From Pseudomonas sp. StFLB209 (GTDB lineage: Bacteria > Pseudomonadota > Gammaproteobacteria > Pseudomonadales > Pseudomonadaceae): a stretch of DNA of 64,000 bases. Positions within the stretch are counted from its first letter, which is position 1. The number at the start of each line of letters is the position of its first letter. The stretch lies in assembly GCF_000829415.1 (NCBI RefSeq), contig NZ_AP014637.1, positions 744,001-808,000 on the forward strand. The letters run 5' to 3'. Under the pieces are notes generated by a model. The model was not told the DNA's origin and made no database searches. It saw nothing but the letters and a program-made list of their open reading frames with translations. Positions 7,808 through 16,528 of the stretch are shown here, piece after piece. Made by a program: the position numbers and the translations under genes.

Positions 7808-9325
7808 ATGCGCATCCATGTCTGCTTCATTGACCGTGTCGGTATCACCCAGGAAGTTCTGGCGATCCTCGGCAGCCGCAATCTGAACCTCGATGCCGTG
7901 GAAATGGTGCCGCCGAACGTCTATATCGACGCGCCGACGCTCAGCCCGAAGATGCTTGAAGACCTCAAGGACGCGCTGTTTCGGGTGCGCGGCGTCGAAG
8001 CCATTACCGTGGTCGACATACTGCCCGGCCAGCGTCGCCACCTACAGCTCGATGCGTTGCTGGCCGCCATGACCGACCCGGTGCTGGCACTGGACAGCGA
8101 GGGCCTGGTATTGCTGGCCAACCCGGCGCTGGTGGCGCTGATCGGTCGCGAGCCGGTGGGTGAGCCGGTGGGCACACTGCTCAACGACCCCGACCTGCAA
8201 GCCAGCCTGCGCGACAACGGCTTTCGGCTGCCCATGCGCGAAATCACGTTGGGCGGTGAAGCGCTGCTGCTGGAAACCACCCCTATCACCGAAGCCGGTG
8301 GCCTGCTCACCCTCTACCCGCCCAGCCGTATCGGCGAACGCCTGTCGGCCCTGCACCACGACCACGCTGAAGGCTTCGACGCGCTGCTCGGTGATTCTGC
8401 GCCCATCCGCACCCTCAAGGGCCGCGCCCAGCGTGTCGCAACCCTGGATGCACCACTGCTGATTCGCGGCGAAACAGGCACCGGCAAAGAACTGGTGGCC
8501 CGCGCCTCCCATGCCAGCAGCGCCCGGCATGGCGAGCCGTTTCTGGCATTGAACTGCGCCGCATTGCCTGAGAGCCTGGCCGAGAGCGAGCTGTTCGGCT
8601 ACGCGCCGGGTGCATTTACCGGCGCCCAGCGCGGCGGCAAGCCGGGGCTGATGGAACTGGCCAACCGTGGCACGGTGTTTCTTGACGAGATCGGCGAGAT
8701 GTCGCCCTACCTGCAAGCCAAACTGCTGCGTTTTCTCAGCGATGGCAGCTTTCGCCGGGTGGGCGGCGACCGGGAAATCAAAGTCGATGTACGCATCATC
8801 AGCGCCACCCACCGCGACCTCGAAAAGATGGTCGCCGAAGGCAGCTTTCGTGAAGACCTGTTCTATCGCCTGAACGTCCTCAACCTGCACGTGCCGCCGC
8901 TGCGCGAGCGCGGCCAGGACATTGTGCTGCTGGGGCGCTTTTTCATGCAGCAGGCCTGCACTCAGATCCAGCGCCCGCTCTGCCGCCTGACTGGCGAGGC
9001 GCAAAGCGCATTGCTTGGCTACCGCTGGCCGGGCAATGTGCGGCAATTGCAGAACGTCATCTTCCGCGCCGCCGCCGTCAGTGAAAGCTGCCAGGTGGAA
9101 CTGGCCGATCTGGATATCGCCGCGACCGCAGTCGCCGGCCAGCCCGTCGAGACCGTCGGCAGCCTGGAACAGGCAGTCGACGGGTTCGAAAGGGACCTGC
9201 TGTTGCGCCTGTACGCTGACTACCCCTCGACGCGCCAACTCGCCAGCCGCCTGGGCACTTCCCACACCGCAATTGCCCACCGCCTGCGCAAGTACGGCAT
9301 TGGTCAACAGACGACACGCACCTAG
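7808..9325 (+). CDS. gcsR: TyrR-like sigma-54 enhancer-binding regulator of glycine cleavage
   Basis: This 505-residue regulator carries an N-terminal ACT domain (about 1-72, a small-molecule sensor), a PAS segment (about 78-130), an AAA+ ATPase (about 195-425) and a C-terminal Fis-type helix-turn-helix (about 455-500). Walker A is GETGTGKE from residue 221. The sigma-54 contact loop GAFTGA (268-273) is intact, so it should activate sigma-54 promoters. P. aeruginosa GcsR has this architecture, adjoins a glycine cleavage operon and activates it in response to glycine. The gene lies directly upstream of gcvH, with three operator-like repeats and a -24/-12 promoter between. Glycine as the ligand is inferred from orthology. 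Confidence 0.93.
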   Translation: MRIHVCFIDRVGITQEVLAILGSRNLNLDAVEMVPPNVYIDAPTLSPKMLEDLKDALFRVRGVEAITVVDILPGQRRHLQLDALLAAMTDPVLALDSEGLVLLANPALVALIGREPVGEPVGTLLNDPDLQASLRDNGFRLPMREITLGGEALLLETTPITEAGGLLTLYPPSRIGERLSALHHDHAEGFDALLGDSAPIRTLKGRAQRVATLDAPLLIRGETGTGKELVARASHASSARHGEPFLALNCAALPESLAESELFGYAPGAFTGAQRGGKPGLMELANRGTVFLDEIGEMSPYLQAKLLRFLSDGSFRRVGGDREIKVDVRIISATHRDLEKMVAEGSFREDLFYRLNVLNLHVPPLRERGQDIVLLGRFFMQQACTQIQRPLCRLTGEAQSALLGYRWPGNVRQLQNVIFRAAAVSESCQVELADLDIAATAVAGQPVETVGSLEQAVDGFERDLLLRLYADYPSTRQLASRLGTSHTAIAHRLRKYGIGQQTTRT

Positions 9326-9326
9326 C

Positions 9327-9363
9327 CGTATCGAAATCAATACACCGTAACGATTTAAATACA
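9327..9363 (+). promoter_or_regulatory. Two adjacent GcsR-like operators (sites 1 and 2)
   Basis: Site 1 (9327-9344) reads CGTATCGAAATCAATACA and site 2 (9346-9363) reads CGTAACGATTTAAATACA. With site 3 they define CGTAWCG-N4-nnnTACA, which read on the other strand is TGTAnnn-N4-CGWTACG. This resembles the TGTAACG-N4-CGTTCCG repeats bound by P. aeruginosa GcsR. The start-to-start spacing of 19 bp places the two sites close to one helical face offset. Site 1 begins 2 bp after the gcsR stop codon. Confidence 0.7.
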
Positions 9364-9427
9364 GAGCCACCCTGAGCACCCATCTGCAAGGCCGGCAACC
9401 GTTGCCTGCGACGCCTGCCAGCAACCT

Positions 9428-9445
9428 CGTATCGAAATCGTTACA
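9428..9445 (+). promoter_or_regulatory. GcsR-like operator (site 3)
   Basis: CGTATCGAAATCGTTACA is the copy closest to the published GcsR half-sites (TGTAACG on the opposite strand). Its centre is about 74 bp upstream of the -24 GG of the sigma-54 promoter, a normal position for an enhancer-binding protein. Confidence 0.7.
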
Positions 9446-9507
9446 GCGCAATAAGCCAATTTCCTTCAAAAACCATCAAGCCTTTGATTTATATACAAAA
9501 AATTTAA

Positions 9508-9524
9508 TTGGTCAGAAACTTGCT
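9508..9524 (+). promoter_or_regulatory. Sigma-54 (-24/-12) promoter of gcvHPT
   Basis: TTGGTCAGAAACTTGCT has the invariant GG (9510-9511) and GC (9522-9523) separated by exactly 10 bp, plus the TTG and TTGCT flanks of the sigma-54 consensus. It lies 59 bp upstream of gcvH and downstream of three GcsR-like operators, which fits activation by the GAFTGA-containing regulator next door. Confidence 0.8.
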
Positions 9525-9583
9525 AGATGAGCGACATAGGGCATGCCCATGCAGCATGCCGTCGCCCCCCCCCAGGAGTTTTT

Positions 9584-9967
9584 ATGAGCGAGTTGCGATT
9601 CACCGTTGAACACGAATGGCTGAGAACCGAAGCCGATGGCAGCATCACAGTCGGTATCACGCCTTATGCCCAGAATTCGCTCGGTGACGTGGTCTTTGTG
9701 CAACTTCCCGAATTACAGACCTACACTCAACACGCCGAAGTGTCGGTGGTGGAGTCGGTCAAGGCCGCCAGCAGCCTGTACATGCCCCTCGATGGCGAAG
9801 TGGTCGAGGTCAACCAGGCGCTTAGCGAGACCCCTGAGCAGGTCAACGAGGACGCTCTGGGTGCCGGATGGTTCTTCCGCTTTGTGCCGGCCGACGCCAG
9901 CGCCATCCATACTTTGCTCGATCAGGACGCGTACGACCGCCTGATCCAAGCCAACGCCGAAGCCTGA
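9584..9967 (+). CDS. gcvH: Glycine cleavage system H protein
   Basis: This 127-residue lipoyl carrier shuttles the aminomethyl group between the P, T and L proteins. The lipoylation motif is VVESVKAAS with the target lysine at residue 60, and the barrel-sandwich hybrid pattern is intact. The ATG at 9584 follows AGGAG with a short T-rich spacer. The leader just before the Shine-Dalgarno contains a small hairpin (GGCATGC/GCATGCC) and a run of nine C residues. It is the first gene of the gcvH-gcvP-gcvT operon, 10 bp ahead of gcvP. Confidence 0.97.
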   Translation: MSELRFTVEHEWLRTEADGSITVGITPYAQNSLGDVVFVQLPELQTYTQHAEVSVVESVKAASSLYMPLDGEVVEVNQALSETPEQVNEDALGAGWFFRFVPADASAIHTLLDQDAYDRLIQANAEA

Positions 9968-9977
9968 GGAGCACGTC

Positions 9978-12842
9978 ATGAGTGATCGCATCGAGCTCAG
10001 CACCAACAACGAATTCATCGACCGGCACATCGGCCCGCGTGCAGCGGACGAGGCGGCCATGCTGCAGACGCTGGGCTACGACTCGCTGGAAGCACTGACT
10101 GCCAGCGTGATTCCGGAGAGCATCAAGGGCAGCAGCGTGCTGAACCTGCCGGCCGGGCAAAGCGAAGCTGACGCACTGGCGTCGCTCAAAGCCATTGCCG
10201 GGCAGAACCAGCTGTTCAAGACCTACATCGGCCAGGGCTACTACAACACCCATACACCAGCACCAATCCTGCGCAACCTGCTGGAAAACCCGGCCTGGTA
10301 CACTGCCTATACCCCCTACCAGCCAGAAATTTCCCAAGGCCGCCTGGAAGCGCTGCTGAATTTCCAGACCCTGATCAGCGACCTGACCGGCCTGCCAATC
10401 GCCAACGCCTCCTTGCTTGATGAAGCCACTGCCGCTGCCGAAGCCATGACCTTCTGCAAGCGCTTGAGCAAGAACAAGGGCAGCCAGCAATTCTTTGCCT
10501 CCATCCATTGCCACCCACAGACCCTCGACGTGCTGCGCACCCGTGCCGAGCCGCTAGGCATCACCGTGGTGGTGGCTGACGAAGCCGAGCTGGGCGATGT
10601 CAGCGATTACTTCGGCGCCTTGCTGCAATACCCGGCCAGCAATGGTGATGTGTTCGACTACAGCGAGTTGATCGCACGCTTGCACAGCGCCAATGCGCTG
10701 GTGGCCGTGGCTGCCGACCTGCTGGCGCTGACCCTGCTGACCCCGCCCGGCGAGTTCGGCGCCGACGTGGCGATCGGCACCGCCCAACGCTTCGGCGTGC
10801 CGCTGGGCTTCGGCGGCCCGCATGCGGCGTACTTCTCGACCCGTGATGCGTTCAAGCGCGACATGCCCGGCCGTCTGGTCGGCGTCTCGGTCGATCGCCA
10901 CGGCCAGCAAGCCCTGCGCCTGGCCATGCAGACCCGCGAGCAACATATCCGCCGCGAGAAAGCCACCAGCAACATCTGCACCGCGCAGGTGCTGCTGGCC
11001 AATATCGCCAGCATGTATGCCGTCTACCATGGCCCGCGCGGCCTGACCCGCATCGCCAACCGCGTGCACCGCCTGACCGCGATTTTCGCCGCCGGCCTGA
11101 ACCCGCTGGGCCTGAAAGCCGAGCAGGAGTTCTTCTTCGACACCCTGACCCTCGCCACCGGCGCACGCACCGCTGAACTGCATGGCCGCGCCCGCAGCCA
11201 CAACGTCAACCTGCGCGAGGTCGACAGCACGCACCTGGGCCTGTCGTTCGACGAAACCACCTCCCCGGACGACATCAAAGCCCTGTGGGCGCTGCTGGCC
11301 ACTGACGGACAGGCGCTGCCGGACTTTGACAGCCTGGCAGCCAGCGCCACCTCGCGTCTGCCCCACGGCCTGCTGCGTCAGTCGGCGATTCTCGATCACC
11401 CGGTGTTCAACCGTTACCACTCCGAAACCGAGCTGATGCGCTACCTGCGCAAACTGGCCGACAAGGACCTGGCGCTGGACCGCAGCATGATCCCGCTGGG
11501 CTCGTGCACCATGAAGCTCAACGCCGCCAGCGAAATGATCCCGGTGACCTGGGCCGAATTCGGCAACCTGCACCCGTTCGCCCCGGTCGAACAAAGCGCC
11601 GGCTACCAACTGATGACCGACGAACTGCAGGCCATGCTCTGCGCGGCCACCGGCTACGATGCTGTGTCGCTGCAGCCCAACGCCGGCTCGCAGGGCGAAT
11701 ACGCCGGCCTGCTGGCGATCCGTGCCTATCACCAGAGCCGTGGTGACCAGGACCGTGACGTATGCCTGATCCCGTCCTCTGCCCACGGCACCAACCCGGC
11801 CACCGCCCAGATGGCCGGCATGCGCGTGGTGGTGACCGCCTGCGATGCACGCGGCAACGTCGATATCGAAGACCTGCGCGCCAAGGCTGTCGAACACCGC
11901 GACAAACTCGCTGCGCTGATGATCACCTACCCGTCGACCCACGGTGTGTTTGAGGAAGGCATTCGCGAAATCTGCGCCATCGTGCATGACAACGGCGGCC
12001 AGGTGTACATCGACGGCGCCAACATGAATGCCATGGTCGGCCTCTGCGCACCGGGCAAGTTCGGCGGTGACGTGTCGCACCTGAACCTGCACAAGACCTT
12101 CTGCATTCCCCATGGCGGCGGCGGCCCGGGCGTTGGCCCGATCGGCGTCAAAGCGCATCTGGCGCCGTTCCTGCCGGGGCACCGTCATCTGGAACAGCAA
12201 CAGGGCGCGGTATGCGCCGCACCGTTCGGCAGCGCCAGCATCCTGCCGATCACCTGGATGTACATCCGCATGATGGGCGGCGAAGGCCTCAAGCGCGCCT
12301 CGCAGATGGCCATTCTCAATGCCAACTACATTGCCCGGCGCCTGGAAGAGCACTATCCGGTGCTGTACACCGGCAGCAACGGCCTGGTCGCCCACGAGTG
12401 CATTCTTGACCTGCGTCCGCTCAAGGACAGCAGCGGCATCACCGTCGACGATGTGGCCAAGCGCCTGATCGATTTTGGCTTCCACGCACCGACCATGTCG
12501 TTCCCGGTGGCCGGCACGCTGATGATCGAACCGACTGAAAGCGAAGCCAAGGAAGAACTCGACCGGTTCTGCACAGCGATGATCGCCATCCGTGAAGAAA
12601 TCCGTGCGGTGGAAAACGGCAGCCTGGACAAAGACGATAACCCGCTGAAAAACGCGCCGCATACCGCTGCCGAACTGACCGGCCAATGGGATCACCCTTA
12701 CAGCCGCGAACAGGCGGTCTACCCGGTGGCTTCGCTGGTCGACGGCAAGTACTGGCCACCGGTCGGGCGGGTCGACAACGTCTACGGCGACCGCAACCTG
12801 GTCTGCTCCTGCCCGTCCATCGAGAGCTATCAGCAAGCCTGA
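9978..12842 (+). CDS. gcvP: Glycine dehydrogenase (decarboxylating), P protein
   Basis: This 954-residue PLP enzyme decarboxylates glycine and loads the aminomethyl group onto lipoyl-GcvH. It is the fused single-chain form, with an N-terminal half and a C-terminal half of about 450 residues each. The PLP lysine lies in [18 protein letters not shown], at residue 706. The segment [17 protein letters not shown] is also diagnostic. It starts 10 bp after gcvH with a GAGGAGC ribosome site. In P. aeruginosa the matching operon carries glyA and sdaA between gcvP and gcvT; here only 81 bp with a hairpin lie between them. Confidence 0.97.
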   Translation: MSDRIELSTNNEFIDRHIGPRAADEAAMLQTLGYDSLEALTASVIPESIKGSSVLNLPAGQSEADALASLKAIAGQNQLFKTYIGQGYYNTHTPAPILRNLLENPAWYTAYTPYQPEISQGRLEALLNFQTLISDLTGLPIANASLLDEATAAAEAMTFCKRLSKNKGSQQFFASIHCHPQTLDVLRTRAEPLGITVVVADEAELGDVSDYFGALLQYPASNGDVFDYSELIARLHSANALVAVAADLLALTLLTPPGEFGADVAIGTAQRFGVPLGFGGPHAAYFSTRDAFKRDMPGRLVGVSVDRHGQQALRLAMQTREQHIRREKATSNICTAQVLLANIASMYAVYHGPRGLTRIANRVHRLTAIFAAGLNPLGLKAEQEFFFDTLTLATGARTAELHGRARSHNVNLREVDSTHLGLSFDETTSPDDIKALWALLATDGQALPDFDSLAASATSRLPHGLLRQSAILDHPVFNRYHSETELMRYLRKLADKDLALDRSMIPLGSCTMKLNAASEMIPVTWAEFGNLHPFAPVEQSAGYQLMTDELQAMLCAATGYDAVSLQPNAGSQGEYAGLLAIRAYHQSRGDQDRDVCLIPSSAHGTNPATAQMAGMRVVVTACDARGNVDIEDLRAKAVEHRDKLAALMITYPSTHGVFEEGIREICAIVHDNGGQVYIDGANMNAMVGLCAPGKFGGDVSHLNLHKTFCIPHGGGGPGVGPIGVKAHLAPFLPGHRHLEQQQGAVCAAPFGSASILPITWMYIRMMGGEGLKRASQMAILNANYIARRLEEHYPVLYTGSNGLVAHECILDLRPLKDSSGITVDDVAKRLIDFGFHAPTMSFPVAGTLMIEPTESEAKEELDRFCTAMIAIREEIRAVENGSLDKDDNPLKNAPHTAAELTGQWDHPYSREQAVYPVASLVDGKYWPPVGRVDNVYGDRNLVCSCPSIESYQQA

Positions 12843-12869
12843 TCGTCTCGTTCACTTGCTTCTCTGGCA

Positions 12870-12897
12870 GGCCTGCCCCGGTTTTCCGGGACAGGCC
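12870..12897 (+). promoter_or_regulatory. Stem-loop in the gcvP-gcvT gap
   Basis: A 12-position stem with one mismatch (GGCCTGCCCCGG with CCGGGACAGGCC) closes on a TTTT tetraloop. No T tract follows, so it is unlikely to be a full terminator. It may stabilise or tune the ends of the gcvHP and gcvT parts of the message. It lies where other pseudomonads have glyA and/or sdaA. Confidence 0.6.
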
Positions 12898-12923
12898 CGC
12901 ACATTCGCATCCAGGAATCGACC

Positions 12924-14048
12924 ATGTCTGATCAACCGCTGCTGACCACCCCGCTGCACAGCCTGCACCGCGAACTGGGCGCCAAAATGGTACCGTTCGC
13001 CGGTTACGAGATGCCGGTGCAATACCCGCTCGGCGTCATGAAAGAACACCTGCACACCCGCGCCCAGGCCGGCTTGTTCGATGTCTCGCACATGGGCCAG
13101 ATCCTGCTCACCGGCAAAGACGCCGCCCGCGCGCTGGAAAGCCTGGTGCCGGTGGACATCATCGATCTGCCGCAGGGCATGCAGCGCTATGCGCTGTTCA
13201 CCAATGAACACGGCGGGATTCTCGACGATCTGATGGTTGCCCGGCTCAGCCCAGAGCAATTGCTGCTGGTGGTCAACGCCGCCTGCAAACAGCAGGACCT
13301 GGCGCACTTGCGTCAGCACCTGAGCGGCCAGTGCCAGATCGAAGAGCTGTTTGAGCAACGCGCCCTGCTCGCCCTGCAAGGCCCGCAAGCCGCCACAGTA
13401 CTGGCACGCCTGGCGCCGCAAGTTGCCAGCATGACCTTCATGCAGTTTGCCAGCGTGACCATTCTGGGCAGCGACTGCTATGTCAGCCGTTCGGGCTACA
13501 CCGGCGAAGACGGTTACGAGATTTCAGTGCCTGCCAGCGCCGCCGAAGCGCTGGCCCGGCGCCTGCTGGCCGAACCGGAAGTCGAGGCCATCGGCCTCGG
13601 TGCACGGGATTCACTGCGCCTGGAAGCCGGCCTGTGCCTGTATGGCCATGACATGAATAGTGACACTTCTCCCGTGGAAGCCAGCCTGCTATGGGCAATT
13701 TCCAAGGCTCGTCGCGCCGGTGCAGAACGTGCCGGGGGCTTTCCGGGGGCCGAGCGCATCTTCGCCCAACAGCAGGAAGGCGTGAGCCGCAAGCGCGTCG
13801 GTTTGTTGCCGCAGGAGCGCACTCCCGTGCGCGAAGGCACGCAAATCGTCGACGATCAGGGACGGGAAATCGGCCAGGTCAGCAGTGGTGGCTTCGGTCC
13901 AAGCCTGGGCGGGCCGCTGGCGATGGGCTATCTGGACAGCGCCTTCAGCGCTCTTGATACCCCGGTCTGGGCGCTGGTCCGTGGCAAGCAGGTGCCGATG
14001 AAAGTGGCAAAAATGCCTTTTGTTGCGCAACGTTACTTCCGCGGCTAA
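12924..14048 (+). CDS. gcvT: Glycine cleavage system T protein (aminomethyltransferase)
   Basis: The 374-residue product transfers the methylene group from aminomethyl-GcvH to tetrahydrofolate, releasing ammonia. The folate-binding GcvT core (LHRELGAKMVPFAGYEMPVQ, then FDVSHMGQI) and the C-terminal barrel domain (VSSGGFGPSLGGPLAMGYL) are complete. The protein lies in the gcvH-gcvP-gcvT operon and should be controlled by GcsR/sigma-54, unless the stem-loop ahead of it separates it. No dihydrolipoamide dehydrogenase gene is nearby; that L subunit is normally shared with other complexes. Confidence 0.97.
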   Translation: MSDQPLLTTPLHSLHRELGAKMVPFAGYEMPVQYPLGVMKEHLHTRAQAGLFDVSHMGQILLTGKDAARALESLVPVDIIDLPQGMQRYALFTNEHGGILDDLMVARLSPEQLLLVVNAACKQQDLAHLRQHLSGQCQIEELFEQRALLALQGPQAATVLARLAPQVASMTFMQFASVTILGSDCYVSRSGYTGEDGYEISVPASAAEALARRLLAEPEVEAIGLGARDSLRLEAGLCLYGHDMNSDTSPVEASLLWAISKARRAGAERAGGFPGAERIFAQQQEGVSRKRVGLLPQERTPVREGTQIVDDQGREIGQVSSGGFGPSLGGPLAMGYLDSAFSALDTPVWALVRGKQVPMKVAKMPFVAQRYFRG

Positions 14049-14448
14049 GCGCAGCGCCAAAAAACCAGCTGCATGCCTGCAGTCGTCACAGCTTTGTCGA
14101 TGATCTTTCATGGTTCTGCAATAACATCGAATGGTCTGTTTTGTGCACCGCCCAAGTGCACAAAGCAGGCCAGATATGCGACTTGCCCCAAGCCGGTGAA
14201 TTTTCTTTGGGTGCTGCTCAAGCCCTTTAAAATCCGGGGCTTCGCGGGGGCTTGTTTTTGTAACGAGAGTTGGCGTAGAGTGCCCTGACTGTGTTTGCAT
14301 AGGTCGCTGAATCTGGACCTGGGCAGTAGCTCAAAGCTTTGCTACACCCGTTCTACGTTTCTTACTTCCTGCAACCAGCCCCAGTACTTTTTTGGCATTT
14401 CCGGCCGAAAGAGGCTGTCATTAATTCAAGCGTCAAGGAAATAAGAAA
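14049..14448 (+). promoter_or_regulatory. 400-bp leader region of the cold-shock gene with an inverted repeat
   Basis: No credible gene lies here. TTTGTGCAC (14140-14148) and GTGCACAAA (14156-14164) form a perfect 9-bp inverted repeat with a 7-bp spacer, like a dimeric repressor site or an RNA hairpin. The stretch before the cold-shock ATG is long, consistent with the structured 5' leaders typical of csp messages, but no promoter could be placed with confidence. AAGGAAATAAGAAA precedes the ATG. Confidence 0.5.
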
Positions 14449-14661
14449 ATGTCCCAACGTCAGAGCGGCACCGTTAAGTGGTTCAACGACGAGAAAGGTT
14501 TTGGTTTTATCACTCCTGAGAGCGGTCCGGATCTGTTCGTGCATTTCCGCGCGATTCAGGGCAACGGCTTCAAGAGCCTGAAAGAAGGCCAGAAAGTGAC
14601 CTTCATCGCCGTGCAAGGCCAGAAAGGCATGCAGGCTGACGAAGTGATCGCAGAAGCCTAA
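14449..14661 (+). CDS. Cold-shock domain protein (CspA family)
   Basis: A 70-residue single cold-shock domain that binds single-stranded RNA/DNA and melts mRNA structure. RNP1 is KGFGFI and RNP2 is LFVHF. The start [19 protein letters not shown] matches the CspA/CapB group of pseudomonads. The ATG is preceded by AAGGAAA, and a strong terminator follows 17 bp after the stop, so the gene is monocistronic. Whether it is cold-induced or constitutive cannot be decided here, although the long leader suggests post-transcriptional control. Confidence 0.96.
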
Positions 14662-14678
14662 GCAACTGCCTGATCGCC

Positions 14679-14714
14679 AAAAGCCCCTGGTATTGACTTA
14701 CCAGGGGCTTTTTT
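14679..14714 (+). terminator. Rho-independent terminator of the cold-shock gene
   Basis: GCCCCTGGTA (14683-14692) pairs with TACCAGGGGC (14699-14708), extended by four A-T pairs, and is followed by TTTTTT. The A tract on the other side could allow function in both directions. Confidence 0.92.
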
Positions 14715-14764
14715 ATTGGCCAACCCCGCTACCATAAGTGCCTCTTCGTCAACGAGGCCTTGCC

Positions 14765-15256
14765 ATGTCTACCCGCCTGCTCAAGCCTGAAGGCCCCTTC
14801 CCGCCCGCTGGCCTGTTACGCCGCCTCGCGGCGATCAGTTATGACTTGCTGCTGTGCCTGGCCGTGCAAATCGTCACTGCCTTTATGTACAAGTTGATCT
14901 GGATGGCTTTTGTCGGTGAAGCGCGCTTGCGTGAGCTGACCGAGTCCGGGGCAATGGATGGCGACCCTGTGCTGTCTTCGCTGCTGTTGCTGGTGACCTT
15001 TGCGTTCTTTGCCAAGTTCTGGACCCATGCGGGCCAGACGCTGGGCATGCAAGCATGGGGAGTGCGTGTGCAGAATGCCGATGGCAGCGCGATCAGTCTG
15101 ACCCAGGCGCTGCTGCGCTTCATGGTGGCAATTGCCTCAGGGTTGTGTCTTGGGGCGGGGTTTGTGTGGGCGCTGTATGACAAGCAGGGGCGGACCTGGC
15201 ATGACATCTATTCGAACAGTCAGTTGGTGAGATTGCCCAAGCGTACGGCTGGGTGA
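14765..15256 (+). CDS. RDD-family membrane protein
   Basis: This 163-residue inner-membrane protein has the RDD-family layout: an Arg-rich first helix ([19 protein letters not shown]), a second helix with Asp near a charged loop, and the motif QTLGMQAWGVRVQNADG before the last helices. The C-terminal RTWHDIYSNSQLV is typical. The function of RDD proteins is unsettled; some act as ion antiporters. The first Asp of the family name is kept (SYDLL). The gene is convergent with lptG, and in P. putida an RDD gene also sits beside lptG/lptF. The ATG at 14765 starts the conserved region. Confidence 0.85.
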   Translation: MSTRLLKPEGPFPPAGLLRRLAAISYDLLLCLAVQIVTAFMYKLIWMAFVGEARLRELTESGAMDGDPVLSSLLLLVTFAFFAKFWTHAGQTLGMQAWGVRVQNADGSAISLTQALLRFMVAIASGLCLGAGFVWALYDKQGRTWHDIYSNSQLVRLPKRTAG

Positions 15257-15306
15257 TGTTCGGGTCGTTTGACAGCACTGGCGCAGGTGTTTTCGCCCGC
15301 CCTGCT

Positions 15307-15322
15307 TCGCCCTGGCGGGCGA
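15307..15322. repeat. Short dispersed repeat (same 16 bases as 1586-1601)
   Basis: TTCGCCCTGGCGGGCG in the 210-bp gap between the convergent RDD and lptG genes. It forms a small hairpin. The second hairpin found in the copies at 1.6 and 26.6 kb is absent here. The remainder of the gap (15257-15466) shows no gene and no clear terminator. Confidence 0.5.
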
Positions 15323-15466
15323 CAGGTTTGGCGTCGCCGCAGCCCAGTCAACTGCGGCAACGCCCTTTAACGTCAGCTACAGGCCAGCCAGATTCAGCGG
15401 TGATCCTGCACAGCAGCCGCCAGCAGAGCCGGCCTCCCACAAAAGGGCGTGCACTGACTGTTCAGA

Positions 15467-16528
15467 TCAACCCGCCCTACGCAGCAGCCACACCCCGGCC
15501 AAGGCACAAATCGCCGCCGGGACCAGCACCGCAAACAACGGCGAGAAGCCAAACACCAGGCTCGACGGGCCGAGCAAATCCTGGGCGATGCGGAATACAA
15601 AGCCCACCAGCACACCGGTGAATACCCGCTGCCCAAGGGTCACCGAGCGCAACGGGCCGAAGATGAACGAAATCGCCATCAACACCAGCGCCACAGTGAC
15701 CGCCGGTTGCAGCACCTTGGTCCAGAACGCCAGCCAGTAACGGCCGTTGTTGAGCCCCTGCTCAGCCAGATAATGCGCGTAGCTCCACAGCCCGGTGATC
15801 GACAGCGACTCCGGCGGCATGATCACCGTGCTGAGCAGTTGCGGGCTGAGGGAAACATCCCAGCGCTCATTCGGGGTCTTGATCACTTCGGTGTGTCCTT
15901 CACGGAAATGCGTGGTGCTGATGTCGCTCAGCTCCCAGTAGTTCTCGTGATAGCTGGCCTGGCGGGCGAAGCTGGCGCTCAGCATATGGCGCTGATCGTC
16001 GAAGCGATAACGGGTCACCCCGTACATCAAGCCATTGGGCTGGACGCTGTTGATGTGAATGAACTCATCACCCTGGCGGTGCCACAGGCCATGCTTGGCG
16101 CTCTGCGAGTTACCGGTGCCCTGTGCCAGCGAGCGGTCGGCCTGGGCCTTGCTCTCGGCGTAGGGCGCCACATATTCGCCAACCAATACGCCGACCAGCA
16201 TCAGCGCCAGCATCGGCTTCATGACCGCCCAGACGATACGTCCGATGGACACACCGGCAGCGCGCATGATGGTCAGCTCGCTGCTGCTGGCCAGGGTACC
16301 CAGGCCGATCAGGCAACCGATCAGCGCCGCCATTGGCAGCATTTCATAGACCCGGCGCGGCGCAGTGAACAGTACGAACGAGCCGGCATCGAGCAACGTG
16401 TAGTTGTCACCCAGATCGCCCATTTCGTCGATGAAAGCGAACAGCGAGGCCAGCCCCAGGATAATGCCCAGTACGGCAAGGATCGCCATGAAGACGCTCT
16501 TGCCGATGTAACGATCGAGCTTAACCAT
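15467..16528 (-). CDS. lptG: LPS export ABC transporter permease LptG
   Basis: This 353-residue inner-membrane permease works with LptF and the ATPase LptB to extract lipopolysaccharide from the inner membrane for transport over the LptC-A-DE bridge. Six transmembrane segments are seen, three at each end (e.g. FMAILAVLGIILGLASLFAF and FTGVLVGFVFRIAQDLLG), around a periplasmic beta-jellyroll domain of about 150 residues. The start MVKLDRYIGKSVF is family-typical. It overlaps the end of lptF by 8 bp, so translation is coupled. It is an essential gene in most Gram-negatives. Confidence 0.96.
   Translation of the reverse strand: MVKLDRYIGKSVFMAILAVLGIILGLASLFAFIDEMGDLGDNYTLLDAGSFVLFTAPRRVYEMLPMAALIGCLIGLGTLASSSELTIMRAAGVSIGRIVWAVMKPMLALMLVGVLVGEYVAPYAESKAQADRSLAQGTGNSQSAKHGLWHRQGDEFIHINSVQPNGLMYGVTRYRFDDQRHMLSASFARQASYHENYWELSDISTTHFREGHTEVIKTPNERWDVSLSPQLLSTVIMPPESLSITGLWSYAHYLAEQGLNNGRYWLAFWTKVLQPAVTVALVLMAISFIFGPLRSVTLGQRVFTGVLVGFVFRIAQDLLGPSSLVFGFSPLFAVLVPAAICALAGVWLLRRAG

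Noticed and set aside
9325..9583. A glycine riboswitch before gcvH
   Set aside because: The leader after the sigma-54 promoter is only about 50 nt, too short for a glycine aptamer, and the conserved core was not seen. Control is better explained by GcsR.
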